Below, piece by piece: positions 25,609-33,700 of a stretch of 35,876 nt of DNA. Numbering within the stretch: the stretch's first letter is position 1; each line of letters starts with the position of its first letter. The translations under genes were made by a program, and so were the position numbers. A model generated the notes under the pieces. The model did not search any database, had not been told where the DNA came from, and saw only the letters and a list, made by a program, of their open reading frames with translations. Source of the stretch: Planctomycetaceae bacterium (lineage in GTDB: Bacteria; Planctomycetota; Planctomycetia; Planctomycetales; Planctomycetaceae); contig WFTL01000070.1 of NCBI GenBank assembly GCA_015485495.1, positions 1 to 35,876 of the forward strand, written 5' to 3'.

Positions 25609-26781
25609 TCAGGCGGCGCGGCGGGAGGCGTCCGAAAGTGCGGACACCGTCAGAAGCAGATCCGCCGTCCGGGCCGTGGCGCCGGTCACCGCAGCCCGGC
25701 GGGCCAGTTCATCCAGCTCCGCGCGGGCGGATTCTCGTTTCTGCGGCCGGGTTCCCCATTCGATCAGCACCTGGGCCATCCGCTGAATGGCGCGTTCGGG
25801 CCGGCCGGCCAGAACGATTTCCGGCATGAGTTCGCGGTCGGCGATGAGGTTGGGCAGAGAAATGAAGCGGCAGTGAACCAGCAGCTTCGCCAGAAACAGC
25901 CCCGGCCGACTCATGGAATAAACCACCACTCCCGGACACCGACGGGCCAGCAGCTCCAGACTGACCGAGCCGCTCACCATGAGACACGCGTCGGCAACGC
26001 TGATGATCTCCGACGTCGCACCGGTTTCATACACCAGCGGAACGCAGCAGCCGGCCTGCTGTGCGAGCTGTTGACATCGCTGACGGTGCTCATCCCGATA
26101 ACAGGCCACCAGCCACCGGGCACCGGGAATACGCTCATGAACCCGCCGAACGGTTTCCAGCATGATCGGCCAGTTCCGTTCGATTTCCTGCCGACGTGAA
26201 CCCGGCAGCAGCCCGAAAATCACCTCCGCCCGCCCTCCCGACTTCAGACGGGTCACGACATCGGCATCCAGAGGCTGATCGGCGACTTCATCGAAAAACG
26301 GATGGCCCACCCATGTCGCCTGGACACCGCGGCTGCGGTACCAGTCGTATTCGAAAGGCAGCGTGCAGATGACATGATCGACCCAGCGGCGTACCCGACG
26401 GATCCGCCACGATGCCCAGGCCCAGAGCTGAGGAGGCAGGTAGTAGTAGACCGGAATTCCCAGAGACTTCGCAGCCCGTGCGATCCACCAGTTGAACCCG
26501 GGGAAATCGACCAGAACGACGCAGTCCGGACGATGCTGTCGCAGATGACGCTCCGCCTGCCGAACCAGCCGTCGAAAATGAGCCAGCAGAGGAATCACCC
26601 GCCAGAAACCCATCACGGCCGTCTGCGTCATTTCGTGCAGCAGCCGACAGCCCTCACTTTCCATATGAGGGCCACCGAATCCGTCGCAGATGAACCCGGC
26701 GTCCCGCTGCCGCAGTTCGCGAATCAGATGAGCCGCATGCTCGTCACCGCTCGGCTCACCCGCAGAAAAGAAAATGTGCAT
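25609..26781 (-). CDS. lpxB: lipid-A-disaccharide synthase
   Basis: A 390-residue glycosyltransferase (E. coli LpxB is 382) that joins UDP-2,3-diacylglucosamine and lipid X to form the lipid A disaccharide on the inner face of the cytoplasmic membrane. Signatures: FFSAGEPSGD (4-13), the GFGGPHMESEGC region, VVLVDFPGFNWW, YYLPPQLWAW, the nucleotide-sugar region GLLPGSRRQEI and MVSGSVSLELL. The start MHIFFSAGEP at 26781 fits the family; a longer form starting at a TTG (26868) would add 29 residues. The gene lies 83 bp after the GntR-type regulator. The remaining lpx genes are not in the window. Its presence indicates a lipid A-bearing outer membrane. Confidence 0.95.
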   Translation of the reverse strand: MHIFFSAGEPSGDEHAAHLIRELRQRDAGFICDGFGGPHMESEGCRLLHEMTQTAVMGFWRVIPLLAHFRRLVRQAERHLRQHRPDCVVLVDFPGFNWWIARAAKSLGIPVYYYLPPQLWAWASWRIRRVRRWVDHVICTLPFEYDWYRSRGVQATWVGHPFFDEVADQPLDADVVTRLKSGGRAEVIFGLLPGSRRQEIERNWPIMLETVRRVHERIPGARWLVACYRDEHRQRCQQLAQQAGCCVPLVYETGATSEIISVADACLMVSGSVSLELLARRCPGVVVYSMSRPGLFLAKLLVHCRFISLPNLIADRELMPEIVLAGRPERAIQRMAQVLIEWGTRPQKRESARAELDELARRAAVTGATARTADLLLTVSALSDASRRAA

Positions 26782-26864
26782 TCCCACCATCCATGAAGGC
26801 CGCCCCGAACTTCCTTCTTTCGCCGACCAGGACGGCGCAGAGTACGCCCTGGATGCCGACAGCG

Positions 26865-27815
26865 TCAAGGTGAGCCGTCATCGGCGGACTCCCCGGAGGC
26901 CCCGGTGAACACCGCCGGGGAATGGCGCACGCATGAAACCGCCTCCGCTTCGGAACGAGGCCGGATGTCGGGCAGGCGACTGAGAATCGGGTGATTGTGG
27001 CGAATGTGGAACGCCAGAGCGGTCCGGGCTTCCCGCCAGTCGCGATTCAGCAACGCCGTCAGAATCCGACGATGCTGCCGAACGGTTTCAATCGCCGTTT
27101 CACGGTCCTGATCTTCCCAGTCGAACAGGATGCGGTAATACGGACCGTGCCGATCGAAAAAATCCTGGATGTAGGGATTTCCGGCCCGGGCAATCAGATA
27201 AGCATGCAGCGAATCATCAATCTGAGGATGTTCGTTGTCGTTGAGAGGAAGCCGATTGCGGTCCAGCAGACGCCGCAGATCGTCTGCATTCAGATGCGGC
27301 CGGGCCGCACGCAGCGCTTTCAGTTCCAGCACTTCGCGAACGTCCAGGAATGCCTGCATGTCCTCCTGCCGGAACGGACGCAGGCGCCATCCTCGACGGG
27401 GAATGTGATCCAGCAGCCCCTGTCCGGCCAGCCGATGCAGGATATTGCGAATCGCAGATCGACTCATTCCGTACCGTTTCGCCGTCGCCGCTTCCCGCAG
27501 ATACACCGTCTTCCCACGCAGACTCAGACGCACCAGATCATCGGAAATCGTTTTCACCGGATCCTCTCGAAACACCGTCCGGCGGCCCGGACGCTCCTGC
27601 TGCTTCCGCTTCCGCTTTTCCGTGACCGTCAGGCGCCGATTGGAACCTTTTTCGATGAATCCGTCTGCGATGAGCTGTTCAACGGCCGCCCGAACAGGAG
27701 TGAGGCTCACCCCGTAGTGGGCCGCCAGAGCCTGAAGGGTGAGCGGTGCCGGCAGATGCTGTCCGGAAATCAGCCGATCCGCCAGATCGTCTCGTATATA
27801 CAGCGACATGTTCAT
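26865..27815 (-). CDS. GntR/FadR-type regulator with two winged-helix domains
   Basis: A 316-residue DNA-binding protein. Residues about 3-65 form one GntR-like winged helix (LTLQALAAHYGVSLTPVRAA recognition region); residues about 82-147 form a second one (LREAATAKRYGMSRSAIRNI, then LLDHIPRRGWRLRPF). A FadR C-terminal ligand domain follows (about 150-280) with candidate metal or ligand residues in IDDSLHAYL (D201/H204), H249 and H270-x2-H273. Normal family members have only the second winged helix plus the ligand domain. Several in-frame ATGs exist (27836, 27824, 27815, 27809); 27815 is chosen because AGGATG lies 6 bases upstream. It is divergent from the sugar-acid catabolic genes starting at 27918, which it probably represses until an organic acid binds. 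Confidence 0.85.
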   Translation of the reverse strand: MNMSLYIRDDLADRLISGQHLPAPLTLQALAAHYGVSLTPVRAAVEQLIADGFIEKGSNRRLTVTEKRKRKQQERPGRRTVFREDPVKTISDDLVRLSLRGKTVYLREAATAKRYGMSRSAIRNILHRLAGQGLLDHIPRRGWRLRPFRQEDMQAFLDVREVLELKALRAARPHLNADDLRRLLDRNRLPLNDNEHPQIDDSLHAYLIARAGNPYIQDFFDRHGPYYRILFDWEDQDRETAIETVRQHRRILTALLNRDWREARTALAFHIRHNHPILSRLPDIRPRSEAEAVSCVRHSPAVFTGASGESADDGSP

Positions 27816-27829
27816 CACCGGCATCCTAT

Positions 27830-27858
27830 TTGACATTGGCGACAAAAGCAAATACGGT
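27830..27858 (+). promoter_or_regulatory. sigma70-like promoter of the Gfo/Idh-led cluster
   Basis: TTGACA (27830-27835, perfect -35), a 17-base spacer and TACGGT (27853-27858, 3/6 to the -10). The start of transcription would be near 27865, giving a leader of about 53 bases before the ATG at 27918. It lies between the divergent regulator and the catabolic genes. Confidence 0.5.
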
Positions 27859-27863
27859 GGCGA
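27837..27863. promoter_or_regulatory. direct repeat TGGCGA, candidate operator
   Basis: TGGCGA occurs at 27837-27842 and again at 27858-27863, exactly 21 bp apart (two helical turns), one copy just inside the -35 and the other just after the -10 of the divergent promoter. It is a plausible binding site for the double winged-helix regulator encoded next to it, but the repeat is short and could be chance. Confidence 0.3.
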
Positions 27864-27917
27864 TTCTTCAGGTCGGCCGTGTATGGGCCGCCGGTTTTGA
27901 AATTCGGAGTGTCCGTC

Positions 27918-29204
27918 ATGCCTGATTCGTCCCAGAGCCCGTCGTCCGCCTCGGCAGCATCCCCTCCCGCGCCGCGGTCCACGCGCCGTGGTGCACTGGT
28001 CACTTCCACCCTGTCCGCTCTGGCTGCTGCATCCGGATTTCCTCGGACACAGCTCCATGCTGCTCCCTCCGCATCCGCCAGCCGCCGGCTGCGAATGGGA
28101 ATCGTGGGCGGTCGGTTCGGAGCCAGTTTTCAGTGGCACGAACACCCGCACTGTCAGGTCACCGGCGTCACTGATCTGCGGCCCGACCGGCGGAAACGGC
28201 TCAGCCGGGTCTACCGATGCAGCCGCACGTACGACTCCATGGAAACCATGCTGAAAGAAGCGGACGACGTGGACGCAGTCGGCATTTTTACGGAAGCGCC
28301 GAACCACGTGAAGCACAGCATCGCCGCACTGGAATCCGGACGGCACGTGATCTGTGCCGTCCCGGCCGCGATGACTCTGGAAGAATGTCAGCAGCTCATC
28401 GACACCGTCCGCCGGACCGGGCTGACATTCATGATGGCGGAAACCAGCTACTGGCAGCAGACCACGATGTCAGCCCGTCGTTTTTTCCAGGCCGGCGAAT
28501 TCGGAACACTGTTCGGCGCGTACTCGATGTATCGCCACCCCGGCCTGGAAACGCTGTGGTTCGAAAACGGCCGTCCGACATGGCGGCACGGGTTTCCTCC
28601 CATGCATTACCCGACGCACTGCACTGCTCACCTGACAGGCGTCACGGGCGAACGGCTCACGGAAGTCACCTGTCACGGCTGGGGAGACGATGCCGCGGCG
28701 CTCCGGGGCAATGCCTGGAACAATCCATTCTGGAATGAAACGGCACAGTTTCGCACAGATCGCGGGCACTCCTTTCGCGTCGAAGTGTGGTGGGCCGGAG
28801 CGATCCGCGGCTGCGAACGAGCCGAATGGTACGGAGACCGGATGAGTTTCCTTTCCCGGACGCCGTACGGCACCGGTCCGGTCCTGGTCCGGGGCTCCGA
28901 AGGCACAGAACTGGACAGCGGCGGCTTCACCCGGGCAGCGCCTCGGGCGGAACCGTATGACCAGCCGCACTGGTGGCAGACGGATCTGCTTCCCGAACCG
29001 CTGCGGCACAACAGCGGTCACGAAGGTTCCCACTGTTTCATCACGCATGAGTTCGTGGATGCGGTGCTCACACAGCGCCGTCCGGCGGTGGATGTCTATG
29101 AAGCCGTGGCTTTCACCGCACCGGGCATTGTCGCCCACCAGTCCGCTCTGCGCGACGGAGAACGGCTGACAGTCCCCGACTTCGGCCGGGCCTCCGAAAC
29201 CTGA
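27918..29204 (+). CDS. Tat-exported Gfo/Idh/MocA-family oxidoreductase-like protein
   Basis: A 428-residue protein with a twin-arginine-type signal (STRRGALVTSTLSALAAASG, RR at 23-24), so probably exported folded with its cofactor. The Rossmann motif is MGIVGGRFGAS (60-70); EAPNHVKHSIAALESGRHVI is the family second region. At the site where most members carry the catalytic lysine (EKP), this one has VICAVPAAMT, so the lysine is missing. The C-terminal alpha/beta domain includes FPPMHYPTHCTAHL and a Trp/His-rich stretch (EPYDQPHWWQTD). Known relatives oxidise or reduce sugars and polyols with NAD(P). ATG 27918 follows GGAG by about 10 bases. It leads the cluster divergent from the GntR-type gene. 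Confidence 0.85.
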   Translation: MPDSSQSPSSASAASPPAPRSTRRGALVTSTLSALAAASGFPRTQLHAAPSASASRRLRMGIVGGRFGASFQWHEHPHCQVTGVTDLRPDRRKRLSRVYRCSRTYDSMETMLKEADDVDAVGIFTEAPNHVKHSIAALESGRHVICAVPAAMTLEECQQLIDTVRRTGLTFMMAETSYWQQTTMSARRFFQAGEFGTLFGAYSMYRHPGLETLWFENGRPTWRHGFPPMHYPTHCTAHLTGVTGERLTEVTCHGWGDDAAALRGNAWNNPFWNETAQFRTDRGHSFRVEVWWAGAIRGCERAEWYGDRMSFLSRTPYGTGPVLVRGSEGTELDSGGFTRAAPRAEPYDQPHWWQTDLLPEPLRHNSGHEGSHCFITHEFVDAVLTQRRPAVDVYEAVAFTAPGIVAHQSALRDGERLTVPDFGRASET

Positions 29205-29213
29205 GGACTTTTC

Positions 29214-29438
29214 ATGCCGGATGCGATCCGTCTGTCATCCCGCCGTTCTCCGGTATCAGCGGCCCGGACTGTCACCATGAAACCGTTCCACCGTGATCAC
29301 TTCCGCGCCGTCCATCATGTTCTCAGAATCCTTCTTCGGCCACACTCCTGTCGACACGTCCTGGTGTCAGCACGCGTTGCCGGCTCACCGATGTCGGTTT
29401 CGGTAACCGGACGACCTGGTCGGACAGTTTCCAGATGA
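29214..29438 (+). CDS. possible small protein, 74 aa, linking the oxidoreductase and dehydratase genes
   Basis: Unrecognised. It starts 9 bp after the Gfo/Idh stop with a good ribosome-binding site (TGAGGAC, 7 bases before the ATG) and its TGA overlaps the ATG of the dehydratase (ATGA, 29435-29438). This gap is otherwise empty, and the dehydratase has no good site of its own. Against it, the protein ([20 protein letters not shown]...) is Arg/Ser/His/Val-rich and resembles translated non-coding GC-rich DNA. It may be a leader translated only to couple the two genes. Confidence 0.35.
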   Translation: MPDAIRLSSRRSPVSAARTVTMKPFHRDHFRAVHHVLRILLRPHSCRHVLVSARVAGSPMSVSVTGRPGRTVSR

Positions 29439-30613
29439 AAATTGAACGCATCGAAACGCTTGTCTGTCATGCCCGGATGCGAAACTGGGTGTTTGTGAAG
29501 GTTGTCACCGATCAGCCCGGGCTGTTCGGCTGGGGCGAAGCCACTCTGGAATGGCACACCCGCAGTGTTGTGGCAGCGATCGAAGATCTGTCGATGCTGC
29601 TGATCGGGGAAGACCCCCGGCGCATCGAGCATCTGTGGCAGATGGCCTGGCGGCAGCATTTCTGGCACGGCAGCGGCATTGTCCGATCCACCGCCATTGC
29701 CGGAATCGATCTGGCTTTGTGGGACATCGCCGGAAAGATTCTGGGCGTGCCGTGCCATCAGTTGTGGGGAGGTGCCGTTCGGGATTTCGTGCGTCTGTAC
29801 TGTCATCTGGGCGGAGGCAGTCTGGAAACGTTCTATGAGACTCCGGTGGACCAGGCGAGCCGCTATGCCGATCTGGCTCGGCAGGCCGTGGACGAAGGGT
29901 TCACAGCCTTCAAAGCGATGGCCGTGCCTCCCACAATGCCTCTGGAAGGTCTTCAGCCGATTCGCGCTGCCGAACGATGCGTCGCCGCCATGCGCGATGC
30001 AGTGGGTGAAAACATCGATATCATGGTGGACTGTCACGCCCGGCCGTCTCCGGCGATGGGCATGCAGTTCGCCCGGGCGCTGGACGGGTTCGGCCTGTAT
30101 TTCCTGGAAGAACCCTGCTGGCCGGAATGCCTCGACGGCCTGGCGGCCATTCGCGAGGCCGTGGCCACTCCCGTGGCCACCGGCGAACGCCTCACTCATC
30201 TGACAGCGTTTCGCGATCTGTTTTCGGCCGGAGCCTGCAGCGTGTGCCAGCCGGACATCACCCACTGCGGCGGAATCACCGAAGCCCGCCGCATCGCCGC
30301 TCTGGCCGACGCCTGGCGCATCCCGCTGGCGCCCCACAATCCCCAGGGACCGGTCAGCACAGCCGCGTCCCTGGAATTCGGCTTCTCTCAGCCGGGATAC
30401 ATCATCTGCGAATCGGTCCACAGCGATGTGCCGTGGCGACACGACATCGTCGATGAAGGATTCGTCGTCGACCCGGCAACGCGAACAGTGCGGCCGGGAA
30501 CACGTCCTGGACTGGGAATCGAAATCAACGAAGACGAAGTACGCCGACACCCGTTTGAACCGGAAATTCCTCAACGAGTCTTCTATCGGGACGGCAGCGT
30601 CGGTGACTGGTGA
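29435..30613 (+). CDS. acid-sugar dehydratase, mandelate racemase/enolase superfamily (galactonate dehydratase-like)
   Basis: A 392-residue cytoplasmic enzyme with an N-terminal capping domain (1-115) and a TIM barrel. Residues follow the D-galactonate/mannonate dehydratase pattern: D199 and H201 in VDCHAR (metal ligand and base), E225 in FLEEP, E251 in TGERLT, D274 in [10 protein letters not shown] and H301 in APHNPQGP. The second-strand site reads FKAM, not K-x-K, as in acid-sugar dehydratases. These enzymes remove water from an aldonic acid to give a 2-keto-3-deoxy acid. Which sugar acid is used cannot be read from sequence. The gene starts inside the stop of the small frame at 29214 and lies 60 bp before the ceramidase-like gene. 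Confidence 0.88.
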   Translation: MKIERIETLVCHARMRNWVFVKVVTDQPGLFGWGEATLEWHTRSVVAAIEDLSMLLIGEDPRRIEHLWQMAWRQHFWHGSGIVRSTAIAGIDLALWDIAGKILGVPCHQLWGGAVRDFVRLYCHLGGGSLETFYETPVDQASRYADLARQAVDEGFTAFKAMAVPPTMPLEGLQPIRAAERCVAAMRDAVGENIDIMVDCHARPSPAMGMQFARALDGFGLYFLEEPCWPECLDGLAAIREAVATPVATGERLTHLTAFRDLFSAGACSVCQPDITHCGGITEARRIAALADAWRIPLAPHNPQGPVSTAASLEFGFSQPGYIICESVHSDVPWRHDIVDEGFVVDPATRTVRPGTRPGLGIEINEDEVRRHPFEPEIPQRVFYRDGSVGDW

Positions 30614-30673
30614 GCGATCGGAACGGCAGTCCGCCGGAATCAGACACGAGCGACCCGGCACAGGAATTTTTCG

Positions 30674-32119
30674 ATGACAGCCTCTGAGGCTCTGGTTTTT
30701 CAGCACAGTTCCTTTGCCGGCCGCATCGGCGTCGCCCGCGAAGACATCACCCCGCCGGTGGGAATCTGTCACCGCAACTGGGGGGCTTCCGAAACGGATA
30801 CCGCCCGGACCGTACACCGCCCGCTCACCCTCACGGCTCTCACCGTGGCCGCCGATCAGGACAGCCCCCCTCTCGTCCTGGTCTCCGCCGATCTGGGCTG
30901 GTGGCAGACCCCCGAACTGTTTTCCGTGCTGCAGCAGCGCGTGCTCAGCGCACTGAACCTGGATGCCTCCCGATTCCTGTTCGCACTGACCCACACTCAT
31001 GCCGGACCGGTTCTTGCCGATGCATCCGCCGACCTGCCGGGAGCAGACCTGCGAACGGACTATTTCGACAGACTGTGTGATGCAGCGATTTCATCCGTTC
31101 GCCAGGCGGAAGCCGCTGCAGTCAGCGCCGTTCTCGACTGGCACACCGGATGCTGCCGCCTGGCAGCCTGCCGCGACCTGCCGGATCCGACGTCTGACGG
31201 CGAGCGGATCGTCTGCGGGTTTCGGCCCGGTGCACCGGCCGATGACACGCTGCTGGTGGGACGCGTCACCGATCAGACCGGAACGATTCGGGCCGTGCTG
31301 GTCAATTATGCGTGCCACCCCACGACACTTGCCTGGGAAAACACGGCGCTGTCTCCGGACTTTGTCGGGACCATGCGGGACGTTGTCGAAGAACAGGTCG
31401 GCGGCCCCGTGCTGTTCATCCAGGGAGCTTCGGCAGAACTGGCACCTCGTTACCAGTACACCGGAAGCACCGAGACGGCCGATCGCCATGGCCGACATCT
31501 GGGCCACGCCGTCCTGGCCACGCTGTTCGATATGGAACCGCCGGCATCACGTCTGGTTTTCGATCGCATTGTGGAATCAGGAGCCCCTCTGGCCGTGTGG
31601 TCCCATGAGCCGCGGACGGTTTCCTCTGTTCTTCGCGCTGTTCAGACAACAGTCGATCTTCCCCTCAAAAACTGGCCGGCAGCAGACGAACTGGATCAGC
31701 GGCGGCAGGCCTGCGACGATCGGGCCGTTCGTGAACGCCTGCGCCGTCAGCGGGATATCCGCCGAGTTCTGGGAGACGGCTGCACGCATGCATCCCCCGT
31801 CTGGATCTGGCGGCTGGGGGACGCTCTGCTGGCCGCCAGTTTCTGGGAATGCTACAGCACGCTCCAGCGACAGCTCCGGCACCGTTTCCCGGAACGTTGC
31901 GTCGTCTTCGGTGGGCTGGTCAACGGCTCCCTGGGCTATCTGCCTCCGGCCGCTCTGTATGAAACGGATGCCTACCCGGTCTGGCAGACTCCCGTCGCTG
32001 CCGGCGGTCTGGAACGGATGACTGACTGCATGATGCGAACGGCTGCCGACCTGCTGGCCGGTGATCTGCCGGACGGAGATGATTCTTTTCCTGATCGATC
32101 CGCTGAGCGATCCTCATGA
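30674..32119 (+). CDS. neutral/alkaline non-lysosomal ceramidase-like hydrolase
   Basis: A 481-residue protein matching the N-terminal catalytic domain of neutral ceramidases: the start GRIGVAREDITPPVGI (17-32), the first zinc ligands in THTHAGP (H107, H109) and the third in NYACHPTTL (H215) with ALSPDFVG just after. The C-terminal immunoglobulin-like domain of true ceramidases is absent and there is no signal peptide, so it is probably cytoplasmic. Short planctomycete members are common in carbohydrate gene clusters, and a different amide, lactone or sugar-linked substrate is possible. RBS AGGA lies 8 bases before the ATG. Its stop overlaps the MFS transporter start (ATGA, 32116-32119), so the two are made together. 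Confidence 0.82.
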   Translation: MTASEALVFQHSSFAGRIGVAREDITPPVGICHRNWGASETDTARTVHRPLTLTALTVAADQDSPPLVLVSADLGWWQTPELFSVLQQRVLSALNLDASRFLFALTHTHAGPVLADASADLPGADLRTDYFDRLCDAAISSVRQAEAAAVSAVLDWHTGCCRLAACRDLPDPTSDGERIVCGFRPGAPADDTLLVGRVTDQTGTIRAVLVNYACHPTTLAWENTALSPDFVGTMRDVVEEQVGGPVLFIQGASAELAPRYQYTGSTETADRHGRHLGHAVLATLFDMEPPASRLVFDRIVESGAPLAVWSHEPRTVSSVLRAVQTTVDLPLKNWPAADELDQRRQACDDRAVRERLRRQRDIRRVLGDGCTHASPVWIWRLGDALLAASFWECYSTLQRQLRHRFPERCVVFGGLVNGSLGYLPPAALYETDAYPVWQTPVAAGGLERMTDCMMRTAADLLAGDLPDGDDSFPDRSAERSS

Positions 32120-33501
32120 ACCGGCCGCACGGCGTGCAACCGTTCCCGAACGACGATGACCGGCCGCAGCAGCCGGACCGTCCTGCGGTCTCCGCCAGAC
32201 AGCCTGCAGACGCTGTCGCCGCGGACACCAAACGCTTCTCCGTTCTTGGCCTCCTGGCACTGGCAGCGGCCATCGCCTATCTGTGTCGCCATCCTCTGGG
32301 CGTTGCAGAAAGTACGATTCGATCGGAACTGCAGCTCAGCCGGGTGCAGTCCGGTGTTCTGATGGGAATGTTTTTCTGGAGCTACGCTCTGTTTCAGCTA
32401 CCGGGCGGCGCCCTGGGACACCGGTGGGGCACACGATGGGCGCTCAGTCTGTATGCGGCCGGCTGGTCGGCCGCCATGCTGCTGACCGGTCTGAGCGGTC
32501 CTTTCGCGGTCCTGCTGGCCGCGCAGCTCCTCATGGGCGTCGCCCAGGCGGGCCTGTTTCCCTGTTCCGCTCTGGTGATCCGTCACTGGCTGCCGGTCCG
32601 GGAACGGGGCATCGGCCAGGGGACCCTGAGCGCGGGAATGCAGGTGGGGGCCATCGTCACAGCCGCCCTGACAGGTCGTCTGCTGGACGACGGCCTTCCC
32701 TGGCGCAGCATTTTCATGATTTACGCCGTTCCGGGATTCCTGTGGTCGGCCTGGTTCGTGACCCGCTTTCGCGAATATCCTGGGACACCACTCCGGTCTT
32801 CGGACCTTTCCTCGTCGAATGCCCCGCCGCCTGCCGCACACGAACGCGTTCCCTGGCGGGTGATCGCATCGCATGCCACGATGTGGTTCCTGTGCGGGCA
32901 GCAGGTGTTTCGAGCGGCCGGATACGCGTTTTTCGCCACCTGGTTCCCCGGGTTTCTTCAGGAAACGCGCAACATTTCCATTGCCGATTCCGGCCTGCTG
33001 CAAAGCGGCGTTCTGGCCGCTGCCATGGCAGGCGGATTTCTGGGCGGCCTGCTGACCGACCACATGTTTCGCCGCACGGGACATTTGCGGCGCAGCCGGC
33101 TTGTTCCGGGAGCAGGAGGCCAGGTGCTGTGCGGTGTGGTGATTCTGGCCGCCTTTTTTGTCACGTCAGCCTGGGTGGCCACGGCCCTCATGACGGCCGG
33201 TTCGTTCTTCAGCGCTCTGGGCGGAACAAGTGCCACGTCCGTGGCTGTCGATACGGGAGGACATCACGTGGCCAGGATTTTCGCCGTGATGAACATGTTG
33301 GGCAACTTTGCCGCCGCCGCCTGTCCCGCAATCGTGGGCTGGATCTTCGAACGATCCAGCGACTGGAACGTCGTCCTGGTACTGTTCGCCGGCATCTACT
33401 TCGCCGCCGCCGTCTGCTGGCTGTTCATCGACCCGAACGTCGACGTCACCCGACCCCGGTCCACGCGAAATCACAGCGGCAGGGCGCAGGTCCTCCGGTG
33501 A
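32116..33501 (+). CDS. MFS transporter, probable anion:cation symporter (sugar-acid) family
   Basis: A 461-residue transporter with a polar N-terminal extension of about 38 residues, then 12 predicted membrane helices. The family loop motifs are present: LSRVQSGVLMGMFFWSYALF for helix 2, GGALGHRWGTRWAL as the MFS loop 2-3 motif, and RHWLPVRERGIGQG after helix 4, as in hexuronate/glucarate/galactonate permeases. The middle loop (about 220-250) is Ser/Pro-rich. Given the acid-sugar dehydratase upstream, uptake of a sugar acid is the natural guess, though not proven by sequence. It is coupled (ATGA) to the ceramidase-like gene and ends the cluster. Confidence 0.85.
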   Translation: MNRPHGVQPFPNDDDRPQQPDRPAVSARQPADAVAADTKRFSVLGLLALAAAIAYLCRHPLGVAESTIRSELQLSRVQSGVLMGMFFWSYALFQLPGGALGHRWGTRWALSLYAAGWSAAMLLTGLSGPFAVLLAAQLLMGVAQAGLFPCSALVIRHWLPVRERGIGQGTLSAGMQVGAIVTAALTGRLLDDGLPWRSIFMIYAVPGFLWSAWFVTRFREYPGTPLRSSDLSSSNAPPPAAHERVPWRVIASHATMWFLCGQQVFRAAGYAFFATWFPGFLQETRNISIADSGLLQSGVLAAAMAGGFLGGLLTDHMFRRTGHLRRSRLVPGAGGQVLCGVVILAAFFVTSAWVATALMTAGSFFSALGGTSATSVAVDTGGHHVARIFAVMNMLGNFAAAACPAIVGWIFERSSDWNVVLVLFAGIYFAAAVCWLFIDPNVDVTRPRSTRNHSGRAQVLR

Positions 33502-33635
33502 GACCGTCACCCACGCACCGACCGGACGGCTCGCGCCGTTCCGCTTCCCTGCGCTGACCCCGGCATGCTCCCCACCAGCCGGTCCGGTCGTTATGCGAGC
33601 TGCGCGAAAGGGGAATGGACGTTCTGAAATCGTTC

Positions 33636-33662
33636 TGACGTCGCGTTCGTGAGTCGACGTCA
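33636..33662. terminator. hairpin between the convergent MFS and glycosidase genes
   Basis: TGACGTCG (33636-33643) pairs perfectly with CGACGTCA (33655-33662) around an 11-base loop, 38 bp before the stop of the convergent glycosidase gene. A further long-range repeat (CGACCGGAC 33519-33527 with GTCCGGTCG 33582-33590) lies nearer the MFS stop. Neither has a U-tract. Confidence 0.4.
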
Positions 33663-33700
33663 CCGGCCTGCGGTCCGCCGCTGCCCGAATGATCCGCGTA

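Noticed and set aside
27816-28346. N-terminal extension of the GntR-type regulator
   Set aside because: It would run antisense through the Tat signal and Rossmann region of the divergent Gfo/Idh gene and is not protein-like.
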